From Nitrososphaeraceae archaeon (GTDB lineage: Archaea; Thermoproteota; Nitrososphaeria; Nitrososphaerales; Nitrososphaeraceae), in NCBI GenBank assembly GCA_030038695.1, contig JASHSN010000593.1, positions 1 to 5,302 on the forward strand: 5,302 bases of DNA, given 5' to 3'. A program made the position numbers and the translations under genes. This document shows positions 1-4,778 of this stretch, in pieces (within the stretch, counting starts at the first letter, position 1; the number at the start of each line of letters is the position of its first letter). Under the pieces are notes generated by a model. That model was not told the DNA's origin. It worked only from the letters and a program-made list of their open reading frames with translations, and made no database searches.

Positions 1-29
1 TATATCCCGTCGTATATTCGACGAATGTA
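1..29 (+). repeat. Palindromic repeat, left copy of an inverted pair
   Basis: This stretch matches the reverse complement of 1443-1471 at 25 of 29 positions. Its core, 13-29, is itself an imperfect palindrome centred on base 21, with one G-T mismatch in 8-base arms. Flanking bases outside the palindrome (TATAT and the CGTC-like part) also match only in the inverted orientation, so this is more than a chance short palindrome. It touches the window edge and may extend further left. It could be a dispersed palindromic repeat, a binding site, or one end of a small element. Confidence 0.5.
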
Positions 30-48
30 TTAGATTGACCTGACAATG

Positions 49-132
49 TTTCCTGATAGGGTCCCGAAAGGGTGGTCACATCATGAACCGCACTGTGACC
101 ATATACCTGCAAAGCTTCGTGATTATCAGAAA
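49..132. other. Candidate structured element with nested stems
   Basis: Three complementary pairings nest without conflict. An outer stem joins 49-51 plus 53-58 to 124-129 plus 130-132 (TTT-CTGATA with TATCAG-AAA, base C52 bulged). A short hairpin CCC-GAAA-GGG with a GNRA-type loop lies at 63-72. Directly next to it is an 8-base stem, TGGTCACA (73-80) with TGTGACCA (94-101), around a 13-base loop. It ends about 15 bases before the promoter of the next gene. It may be a small RNA or, for the 73-101 part, a dyad operator. No known RNA family is recognised, and the pairings were found by eye, without an energy calculation. Confidence 0.35.
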
Positions 133-146
133 GTCCTGTCGTGAGG

Positions 147-154
147 TATTTTAA
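147..154 (+). promoter_or_regulatory. TATA-like box for the gene at 176
   Basis: The run TATTTTAA is centred about 25-26 bases before the GTG at 176. That is the spacing expected if transcription begins at or next to the start codon, as on archaeal leaderless mRNAs. This supports GTG 176 over the in-frame ATG at 191, which would then have a leader of about 15 bases. Confidence 0.5.
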
Positions 155-175
155 CTAGCGTTATGATATTCCCGT

Positions 176-418
176 GTGGAATCAGAAGACATGCTTGATA
201 AAGAGATAGAGTCCTGGAAAGGGTTTGAATACGCTCTACGAGAAGCGAATAGGATCCTTTTCAATAAAATGTTGAGTAACAAGGAAGAGTATGCCTATTG
301 CGTGAGTGCTAAGGGTGAGAATTTTTCCACAGAGGTTTTGATGATTCTCATCTTTGAACAGCAAAAAATGATCAATAAATTGATAACAAGGTTGGCGGAG
401 GAAAAAAACGCGGCCTAA
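176..418 (+). CDS. Small helical hypothetical protein
   Basis: This is an 80-residue, cytosolic-looking protein without a signal peptide or membrane segment. It is highly charged and probably all-helical. The segment WKGFEYALREANRILFNKML (14-33) looks like a long amphipathic helix. It is followed by a KGENFSTEVLM stretch (46-56) and a second helix, FEQQKMINKLITRLAEEK (60-77). I have an unverified impression that thaumarchaea carry a family of short proteins of this type, but I cannot name a function. The GTG start is chosen because the TATA-like box sits about 26 bases upstream; ATG 191 is the alternative. The end is odd: a run of seven A lies just before the stop, and the -1 frame stays open for 54 more codons (separate entry). 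The product may therefore be about 132 residues, either through ribosomal slippage or because the sequence lacks one A. Confidence 0.72.
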   Translation: MESEDMLDKEIESWKGFEYALREANRILFNKMLSNKEEYAYCVSAKGENFSTEVLMILIFEQQKMINKLITRLAEEKNAA

Positions 419-573
419 GAAGCCCATATAACATAGACGAAGTCATAGCAAAACTACAATACATAGTTAACCGACAGTTTAAGTGGAAAAAGCTAGTGGT
501 AGGGTCATCTATGGAGGGTTTTCATAGGAGGTTCTGTAAGAAAAAGATTTCCTGTTCCTACATCATATCGTAA
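403..573 (+). other. Possible -1 frame extension of the gene at 176
   Basis: Bases 403-409 read A-AAA-AAC in phase with the upstream gene, which is the textbook X-XXY-YYZ slippery heptamer. Slipping back one base avoids the TAA at 416-418 and continues to TAA 571-573. This adds 54 residues, including YNIDEVIAKLQYIVNRQFKW, a helix-like and protein-like stretch. This frame has no ATG, GTG or TTG between its upstream stop (376-378) and GTG 496, so it cannot easily be an independent overlapping gene. No strong hairpin or pseudoknot is seen 5-9 bases downstream; only a weak GGC/GCC pairing (412-414 with 422-424) exists. One missed A in the homopolymer would give the same result and is the simpler explanation. 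Confidence 0.4.
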
Positions 574-595
574 GATCTTCGATGACCTATGATGA

Positions 596-787
596 TTATA
601 CGCGCATATAAGACAAAAAGCGAAACAAGTGGTGAAAGAAGCCACTTATCAGCGGCACAAATGACGACATCACTGCTGTTCCTGATGGAGTGAAGAATAC
701 AGCTGCATGGGCTGCTGATGACGCTCCCGTTATCCCTGCTATTACGACGACTGCGGCCATTGCCCCTACTGCTATTGCTTTTTTCAT
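596..787 (-). CDS. Small secreted peptide with a signal sequence
   Basis: This 63-residue product starts with a classic Sec signal peptide. Two lysines at positions 2-3 are followed by a hydrophobic Ala/Val/Ile/Gly core (4-22) and a small-residue region ending in AHA-A, which predicts cleavage after residue 28. The mature part would be only about 35 residues (AVFFTPSGTAVMSS... ending in SYMRV), with a hydrophobic and aromatic tail containing two adjacent His. The function is unknown. The mature part is very short, so a truncated larger secreted protein is possible. The ATG at 787 is supported by an ATTTAAG box (minus strand, 817-811) centred 27 bases upstream, implying a leaderless transcript. 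Two copies of a 22-base direct repeat lie just beyond that promoter. The signal-peptide half is clearly coding; the last 20 codons are less certain. Confidence 0.68.
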   Translation of the reverse strand: MKKAIAVGAMAAVVVIAGITGASSAAHAAVFFTPSGTAVMSSFVPLISGFFHHLFRFLSYMRV

Positions 788-810
788 TACTTCATGCTAT
801 TCTGGTTCCG

Positions 811-817
811 CTTAAAT
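811..817 (-). promoter_or_regulatory. TATA-like box for the secreted peptide gene
   Basis: Read on the minus strand this is ATTTAAG, centred 27 bases upstream of the ATG at 787. That spacing fits a leaderless archaeal promoter. The 22-base direct repeat starts 15 bases farther upstream. Confidence 0.5.
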
Positions 818-831
818 TATTTGATTAACCA

Positions 832-853
832 TGTAAAGTCCCAATGTTCCTCA
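832..853. repeat. 22-base direct repeat, copy 1
   Basis: Identical over 22 bases to 891-912, 59 bases away in the same orientation. The following 20 or so bases are also related but diverged, both ending in TGTAT. On the minus strand it lies 45-66 bases upstream of the secreted peptide start, just beyond its TATA-like box, where an archaeal activator would bind. On that strand the repeat also translates as EEHWDFT inside a short ORF (864-817). Confidence 0.75.
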
Positions 854-890
854 TCGCCGTGCATGTATAATGTTAACTGGGGGTGGTCAT

Positions 891-912
891 TGTAAAGTCC
901 CAATGTTCCTCA
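891..912. repeat. 22-base direct repeat, copy 2
   Basis: Perfect second copy of 832-853, in the same orientation and 59 bases further on. On the minus strand it lies 104-125 bases upstream of the secreted peptide start. Together the two copies look like paired binding sites or duplicated coding ends. No third copy was found in the window. Confidence 0.75.
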
Positions 913-1050
913 ATGCTCGTTGCTTGTATGATAGCACGCTTTGTGAACCTTTCGCGAGCATTATAACATAAGAGATAAGCCGAGTCCATATTCTTATCCG
1001 CAGAATACGATATGTTTGTTAAGGCATACAACAACAAAAGGGAGCAGAGG

Positions 1051-1056
1051 TATAAA
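1051..1056. promoter_or_regulatory. Isolated TATA box without a matching gene
   Basis: TATAAA on the plus strand and TTTATA on the minus strand form a good archaeal TATA element. Start codons occur at about the expected distance on both strands (plus ATG 1076, minus ATG 1026), but both frames stop after a few codons. If the box is used, it would more likely drive a non-coding transcript. Confidence 0.25.
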
Positions 1057-1074
1057 TGGACTAACACCGTCTGA

Positions 1075-1092
1075 AATGTTTCTATAAACATT
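1075..1092. repeat. Perfect inverted repeat, 7-base arms
   Basis: AATGTTT and AAACATT are separated by CTAT. The repeat lies about 20 bases downstream of the TATA element at 1051 and could be a small operator or a hairpin near the 5' end of a transcript. AT-rich 7-base arms can arise by chance. Confidence 0.3.
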
Positions 1093-1441
1093 CAATAGAT
1101 CTCGCGGAGTATGGATATGTAACTTTTATAGGATATGATAATGTTTAGTTTGTAGCATTATTATTTTGGACATGTCAGATTCGCGTAATGCCACTCAACA
1201 AATCATGGCATGAATATAATGAGTCCTTAATGAATAAAGCTGCAGTCTATTTCTAAACATTCCCAAAAGATTATGGATCTCTATATCACATATAAAAAAA
1301 TTCGTGGTGTTAAAGTTGTCGATATAAAACCAAAAAACTGGTCAAATAATGGAAAAATTCTGGGGTACACGCGATGGTTATATTCAACTAGTGTCAATTG
1401 GAGCAAATTTTTTAGCAATACACATTCATGCACTCTTAACA
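1093..1441. other. Stretch without a supported gene
   Basis: Two overlapping frames, 1273-1476 and 1349-1534 on the plus strand, are open for 67 and 61 codons. Neither has a recognisable motif, and the 1443-1471 repeat runs through both. The box at 1322-1328 (ATATAAA) lies about 23-24 bases before ATG 1349, slightly short of ideal. I consider both frames weak. The region between the secreted peptide gene and the permease (788-1626) is best read as intergenic or decayed sequence. Confidence 0.4.
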
Positions 1442-1442
1442 G

Positions 1443-1471
1443 TACATTCGTCGAATGTACGGCGACATATA
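1443..1471 (-). repeat. Palindromic repeat, right copy of an inverted pair
   Basis: This is the reverse-complement partner of 1-29 (25 of 29 identical). Its core, 1442-1460, is a perfect palindrome: GTACATTCG and CGAATGTAC around a single T at 1451. A partial third copy, TACATTCGTC, is at 3221-3230. The palindrome could be a dimeric regulator site or part of a dispersed genomic repeat. As the pair brackets about 1.4 kb, it could also mark the ends of a decayed element, but no transposase is visible between the copies. Confidence 0.6.
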
Positions 1472-1626
1472 AATAATCTAATGGACCATAATACTAACAG
1501 AAATGTTTCACACTTCATTACTTTTAATTACTAGACTGACCCTTATACCATTAGTACTACTATCTACATTACCTATTCCATCACCTATTGGTCTAGTAAA
1601 ACAGACATAGTGGGACAAGAAGGAAT

Positions 1627-2988
1627 ATGACAATTCGACAAGACACAGCTAGAAGTGAAAATCGGGTTTTAAGAAACGGCAGATCTTCTACCGTCCCTTC
1701 AACTCGCAGGATGGTAAAAAAGAAGAACAATAGAAATCTGAAACAGATTTTCGTACTATCCATTGATTCTCTTAGAGAAAGGAAAGTAAGGTCTGCGCTA
1801 ACAATATTGATGGTGGTCATAGGTGGTGCTTTGATGGTTGCAATTAACGCTATTAGCGCAGGCTCCGCAGCTTTTATGGATAAGCAAATTGGGAGTCTGG
1901 CACCAAATGTATTCTTTGTAGGCCCGGGGTCCAAGTCCAAGTCATTCCAGGAGGCTCCAGGTTTAGCCACTATTACACCTAGGCTTCCATTTAATCATCA
2001 AGTTGTAAGCAGAATTAAATCACTTCCATTTGTTAAAGATGTCGTACCAGCGTATCAGGGTCAGGTTCAGCTCCATGTTGCAGGTGACAATGTTCCTGGA
2101 GATACATTAAATATCAATGTGGGTGCGGAGAATGCTAGGGCCATGTTCATTATTTCTCCAAGCTTGAAACTAATACCTGGGTCTAAAATAGATAGTGATG
2201 ATCCTTCTGCGATGGTAGTGGGATATGACATAGCCAACCCTCCAGGCTACGTCCACAATCCACTTATAAGACTAGGCCAGTCTGTAACTGCAACCTTTGA
2301 GGGAACATCAAGGAATTTTGTAGTGACTGGAATACTGGAAGAGTCGGGCAATCCTAATGTAGACAGGATTGTTAGAATTAATACAAATACGGGCAATTCT
2401 TTCTTTCACAAGTTAGGACAATATGATGAAATGGTTGTACTTGCAACATCTGGTAGTTACGTTAATACTGTAGTACAAGAGATGTATAGGTTATATGGTA
2501 AGGACAGCTTTGGAATTGTCATTCCTGCAGCAATCATGCAAGCACAGAAGCACATGAATGGTGGAAGCAACTCATTTACATTGGAGGTGGGGTACATTGC
2601 ATTGCTTGCAGGTGGCATTGGAGTTGTTACCACTCTATGGACATCTGTAAATGAAAGAACGAAGGAAATTGGTACCATGAAAGCTATAGGTGCAAAACCC
2701 TGGTTTATTCTATCTATGTTTCTGAGTGACGCCGTACTCATAGGTCTTATCGGATCAACTATGGGAATAGGTACTGGTATGTGTCTTGCATATTTATTAT
2801 CTGCGTCAGGCGCTTCAGGTCCTTCTGGAGGACCAGCTGCAGCTGCTTCCCATATCGCGCCTATCTTTCTTCCAAATGACCTTGTTCGTGTATGGTTTCT
2901 CTCAGTAAGCATAACCCTAGCAGCAGGATTATTTCCCGCTTGGAAAGCGTCGCGCCTATCGCCGCTAGTGGCTATGCGTGCTGTGTGA
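1627..2988 (+). CDS. MacB/FtsX-type ABC transporter permease
   Basis: This is a 453-residue membrane subunit of an ABC exporter-like complex. The layout is typical of the MacB_PCD plus FtsX family. A basic cytoplasmic start is followed by TM1 (about 57-78, ALTILMVVIGGALMVAINAI). A large extracytoplasmic domain follows (about 80-315). The FtsX domain then contains TM2 (about 320-339), TM3 (about 362-391) and TM4 (about 422-438). The family's cytoplasmic signature is clear between TM2 and TM3: VNERTKEIGTMKAIGA (341-356). It is also clear at the end: FPAWKASRLSPLVAMRA (436-452). Members work with a separate LolD/MacB-like ATPase, coupling ATP hydrolysis to movement of, or force on, envelope substrates; the substrate here is unknown. 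No ATPase gene lies in the window. The TM3-TM4 loop is unusually rich in Gly, Ser and Ala (392-408). ATG 1627 gives a 28-residue polar extension; the in-frame ATG at 1711 would begin nearer the conserved part and is a real alternative. Confidence 0.93.
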   Translation: MTIRQDTARSENRVLRNGRSSTVPSTRRMVKKKNNRNLKQIFVLSIDSLRERKVRSALTILMVVIGGALMVAINAISAGSAAFMDKQIGSLAPNVFFVGPGSKSKSFQEAPGLATITPRLPFNHQVVSRIKSLPFVKDVVPAYQGQVQLHVAGDNVPGDTLNINVGAENARAMFIISPSLKLIPGSKIDSDDPSAMVVGYDIANPPGYVHNPLIRLGQSVTATFEGTSRNFVVTGILEESGNPNVDRIVRINTNTGNSFFHKLGQYDEMVVLATSGSYVNTVVQEMYRLYGKDSFGIVIPAAIMQAQKHMNGGSNSFTLEVGYIALLAGGIGVVTTLWTSVNERTKEIGTMKAIGAKPWFILSMFLSDAVLIGLIGSTMGIGTGMCLAYLLSASGASGPSGGPAAAASHIAPIFLPNDLVRVWFLSVSITLAAGLFPAWKASRLSPLVAMRAV

Positions 2989-3004
2989 AGTCTGCAGATG
3001 ACGA

Positions 3005-3364
3005 TTGGTCCTACCACCGTTACATTTCCACCTTCTAGCGCGGCAAAAATTTTGTGTGGCCTCATATGTCACAGTCCTGGTTGATTTGATCACTTTTATC
3101 AAACCAAGCATAGACTCGATTTTTGTTACGTATCTGTACATTTGGATAGTTTTAATGGTTGAATTATTCGTCTTTCTAGCATTACCACACAAAAAAATCC
3201 CTCCTAGCAATCTATTGGAATACATTCGTCTGAATTCAAAGCTGCCCATACTTCTCAGTACTACTCAGACTTTAAACCGTAGATTTTCGACCACTTATAA
3301 GAAAGACTTCCAAAATCTACCATTATCATGTGGTTACGTAAACGTGGCTTTACAACGCTGGTAA
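3005..3364 (+). CDS. Doubtful hydrophobic ORF after the permease
   Basis: This 119-codon frame begins with TTG only 16 bases after the permease stop. It has two hydrophobic stretches, roughly 18-33 and 39-60, which could be membrane helices, followed by a basic tail. No conserved motif is seen and TTG is a weak start; an internal ATG would give about 69 residues. It overlaps other equally unconvincing frames on the minus strand, and the partial palindrome copy at 3221-3230 lies inside it. The position behind the permease would suit a partner protein, but the sequence itself looks more like open non-coding or decayed DNA. Confidence 0.2.
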   Translation: MVLPPLHFHLLARQKFCVASYVTVLVDLITFIKPSIDSIFVTYLYIWIVLMVELFVFLALPHKKIPPSNLLEYIRLNSKLPILLSTTQTLNRRFSTTYKKDFQNLPLSCGYVNVALQRW

Positions 3365-3373
3365 CCTATTGCA

Positions 3374-3784
3374 TCACTTTATTTGTATGCCTTTTATGTG
3401 CATTATTGTTATCGAGATATAAGTGCAAACTATTTTGCTCATTCTTAATGAGCAACTGGAAATCAGACATTTTGTTCGATTCTTATCTTTAATTGTTAAA
3501 ATAGCATTGATATTTTCATTATTGCGCTTCATATGCCGTTCCGGGATCAGAAGCATTGTGAAATTACACCTGATAGTATCGCTGATAAATTCAAGATCGT
3601 CGATATCTAAAGTAACGGATCCGGTCTTACGTCTTAAAAATTCTGCAAATCTTTCTTTGTGTCTTCCTCTTTTTCTGATTTCATGCCATTCAAATAAATA
3701 AGAAAGATTTGCCTGTCTGGCATTCTCTTCGACTCTAATCATGTATAGTTTGTAAGCAAGTTCATTACAAATATTCACACACAT
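3374..3784 (-). CDS. Hypothetical basic protein
   Basis: This is a 136-residue frame with no signal peptide or clear membrane helix. The middle looks truly coding: a helical, basic stretch (about 17-53, including FEWHEIRKRGRHKERFAEFL) is followed by an acidic strand-like part, VTLDIDDLEFISDTIRC (57-73), then LLIPERH (78-84) and NAILTIKDKNRTKCLISS (93-110). The last 25 residues are less protein-like, so the original end may be frameshifted. I cannot assign a family. The start is uncertain: ATG 3784, GTG 3778 and ATG 3742 (residue 15) are in frame. A TTTATT box on the minus strand (3806-3801) suits GTG 3778 as a leaderless start, or ATG 3742 with a short leader. The 10-base palindrome AATCTAGATT (3808-3817) lies next to that box. 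The gene converges on the permease. Confidence 0.5.
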   Translation of the reverse strand: MCVNICNELAYKLYMIRVEENARQANLSYLFEWHEIRKRGRHKERFAEFLRRKTGSVTLDIDDLEFISDTIRCNFTMLLIPERHMKRNNENINAILTIKDKNRTKCLISSCSLRMSKIVCTYISITIMHIKGIQIK

Positions 3785-3800
3785 ACGTTTCCAACTTTAC

Positions 3801-3817
3801 AATAAAGAATCTAGATT
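3801..3817 (-). promoter_or_regulatory. Possible TATA box and palindrome upstream of the 3374-3784 gene
   Basis: On the minus strand a TTTATT box (3806-3801) lies just upstream of the start region of the hypothetical gene. The perfect 10-base palindrome AATCTAGATT (3808-3817) is directly adjacent, where a regulator could block or aid TBP/TFB binding. Both are short and AT-rich, so the call is tentative. Confidence 0.3.
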
Positions 3818-3939
3818 GCAATGGAGCCGATATCCTTCTAGCGTCATTGCTTGTTGCAAATACCGATATCTCTACACGCGTAGTCCTATTTGACCTCAGT
3901 AACTATACCTATCTCCATTAAATTTAATAAGAATGTCTC

Positions 3940-3957
3940 ATAGCATCATCATGCTAT
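3940..3957. repeat. Perfect inverted repeat, 7-base arms
   Basis: ATAGCAT and ATGCTAT are separated by CATC, forming either a small hairpin or an operator dyad. It lies about 65 bases upstream of the TATA box of the gene at 4052. There is no T-run after it, so a terminator role is not supported. Confidence 0.4.
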
Positions 3958-4020
3958 TACGACCAATCCTGTAGCAAGACTTTTCTAAAAAACAAAATTA
4001 CCCCGCAGTATTCGTCATTC

Positions 4021-4030
4021 TTTATATATA
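4021..4030 (+). promoter_or_regulatory. Strong TATA box for the gene at 4052
   Basis: TTTATATATA is centred 26.5 bases before ATG 4052, the canonical archaeal distance for a transcript that starts on the start codon. It rules against the longer TTG 4037 start, which would lie upstream of the transcription start. It is one of the two best TATA boxes in the window. Confidence 0.75.
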
Positions 4031-4051
4031 CAAGCCTTGACATGTAGACCA

Positions 4052-4240
4052 ATGAAACGAATTTGCCTTCTATTAGAGACGTTGAATGATGCAACAACTG
4101 CTGTAAACGAACGAATAGGACAAATAGAAAAAGCAGGTGGGATTATCACAGATGTTAAATTCCAGCCTCGTCCACCTCCGTCTTCGAGAATGATATTCTG
4201 TATAATATATGACATATCTGCTGATCCAACAGCAATGTAA
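4052..4240 (+). CDS. Small alpha/beta hypothetical protein
   Basis: This is a 62-residue protein with a strand-helix-strand-strand pattern: KRICLLLET (2-10), a helix about 12-28 (NDATTAVNERIGQIEKA), GGIITDVKFQ (29-38), a proline-rich turn (39-43) and RMIFCIIYDI (46-55). This resembles the general plan of Cse60/DUF2758-type small proteins, in which a short helix precedes G-x-I-x-D-x-K-F and a final I-I-Y-[DE] strand. That likeness is from memory and weak, and gives no function here. There is no signal or membrane segment. The ATG is fixed by the TATA box exactly one promoter length upstream. The gene stands alone and is followed 20 bases later by a stem-loop. The minus-strand frame across it (4015-4359) is a shadow. 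Confidence 0.72.
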   Translation: MKRICLLLETLNDATTAVNERIGQIEKAGGIITDVKFQPRPPPSSRMIFCIIYDISADPTAM

Positions 4241-4259
4241 GGAGTGAACGAAATAATAT

Positions 4260-4298
4260 CCCTAACACCGGAGTTATGTATCAGATGATACGTTAGGG
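4260..4298. other. Stem-loop after the small gene
   Basis: CCCTAAC (4260-4266) pairs perfectly with GTTAGGG (4292-4298). Inside, GTATC (4278-4282) pairs with GATAC (4287-4291), and the inner and outer stems join without a gap on the 3' side. The 11 bases 4267-4277 bulge on the 5' side. It starts 20 bases after the stop of the gene at 4052-4240, so it may be a 3'-UTR structure. There is no downstream T-run, so it is not a standard terminator. No RNA family is recognised. Confidence 0.45.
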
Positions 4299-4571
4299 TT
4301 GGGAATCGTCTAATAACAAGGTAAACGATTTCTGTAACTACAAGACTAGTCGAATGCATACTTAATCAGAGGAAAGTATAGAAGTTATGTTAACACTGCG
4401 ATCAGCTATGAAATAGATTAACTTGATGATTTCAATTGAAAGCCTATGTTTTAACAATAGTAGTATTGACTTCAGATTTAATCATCCTAAAGTCAAAATC
4501 CTGACCTGCGTACCTGAACATAAAGATTACTTTTTACAGTAGTCCTCAAGTATCTGTGTAAGCAAGCGTTG
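4299..4571. other. Intergenic stretch with nothing recognised
   Basis: I see no convincing reading frame, tRNA or strong repeat here on either strand. The only frames are a few codons long, for example a 13-codon minus-strand ORF beginning near 4485. This is AT-rich intergenic sequence as far as can be seen. Confidence 0.5.
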
Positions 4572-4712
4572 TTAGGCGAGGTCAAAAGATCCAAGGCCAT
4601 TTTCTCCTCTCTCTTTTCCTATTTCTGATTCTGCGATTTTCTTAGCTGTGTCCGAAGCATATTTTCGGAGTGGAATGCACTCATAGGTTCTAATCGGTAT
4701 GGTTGATACTGG
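4572..4712 (-). pseudogene. Protein-like frame lacking a start, apparent -1 frameshift
   Basis: The frame is open from the codon after a TAA at 4715-4713 down to TAA 4574-4572, 46 residues. Its second half, including KYASDTAKKIAESEIGKER, is strongly protein-like, but the frame has no ATG, GTG or TTG. An ATG at 4684, in the neighbouring frame, lies about 31 bases after a minus-strand GTTATAACC box (4719-4711). It opens with MSAFHSE and stops early. A -1 step in the A-run of GAAAAT joins the two into a continuous product of about 37 residues, MSAFHSE-KYASDTAKK... ending in GSFDLA. Thus it is either a small gene with one A missing from the sequence, a slipped gene, or a decayed fragment. The function is unknown. 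Confidence 0.42.
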
Positions 4713-4778
4713 TTATAACACTGTTACCACTACTCATGTAGTTAAGTTACTTCTTGTTAATCAGAACTTATATTGGCA

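Larger units (their letters stand above)
873..1091 (-). pseudogene. Doubtful ORF, possible gene remnant
   Basis: This is a 72-codon open frame. Its N-terminal third is hydrophobic and leucine-rich (around 9-28), and its C-terminal half, including NARERFTKRAIIQATSIEEH, looks protein-like. The 22-base direct repeat encodes EEHWDFT near its end, and the other repeat copy encodes the same peptide in a separate short ORF just downstream. This could mark the duplicated 3' end of a decayed gene. No TATA-like box lies at a good distance from ATG 1091; the box at 1051-1056 sits inside the frame. No family is recognised. Chance openness is quite possible. Confidence 0.22.

Noticed and set aside
236..427. 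63-codon minus-strand frame
   Set aside because: Antisense shadow of the gene at 176-418.
1593..1970. 125-codon minus-strand frame over the permease start
   Set aside because: Antisense shadow of the permease N-terminal region; hydrophobicity comes from the complement of lysine-rich codons.
2457..3065. 202-codon minus-strand frame opposite the permease end
   Set aside because: It is antisense to a well-supported permease with family signatures, has no recognisable motif, and mirrors the codon structure of the real gene.
3473..3490. GTTCGATTC, resembling a tRNA T-loop
   Set aside because: No matching T-stem, acceptor stem or anticodon arm can be found around it, and it lies inside a protein-like minus-strand frame.
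3423..3701. 92-codon plus-strand frame
   Set aside because: Antisense to the more protein-like minus-strand frame 3374-3784, and has no promoter or motif.
3918..3974. AAATTTAA box followed at about 28 bases by an ATG at 3951
   Set aside because: The frame has only seven codons before a stop, and the ATG lies inside the 3940-3957 inverted repeat; most likely coincidence in AT-rich DNA.
4015..4359. 114-codon minus-strand frame
   Set aside because: It covers the leaderless gene at 4052-4240, which has a well-placed TATA box. The minus frame has no promoter-like box or motif.
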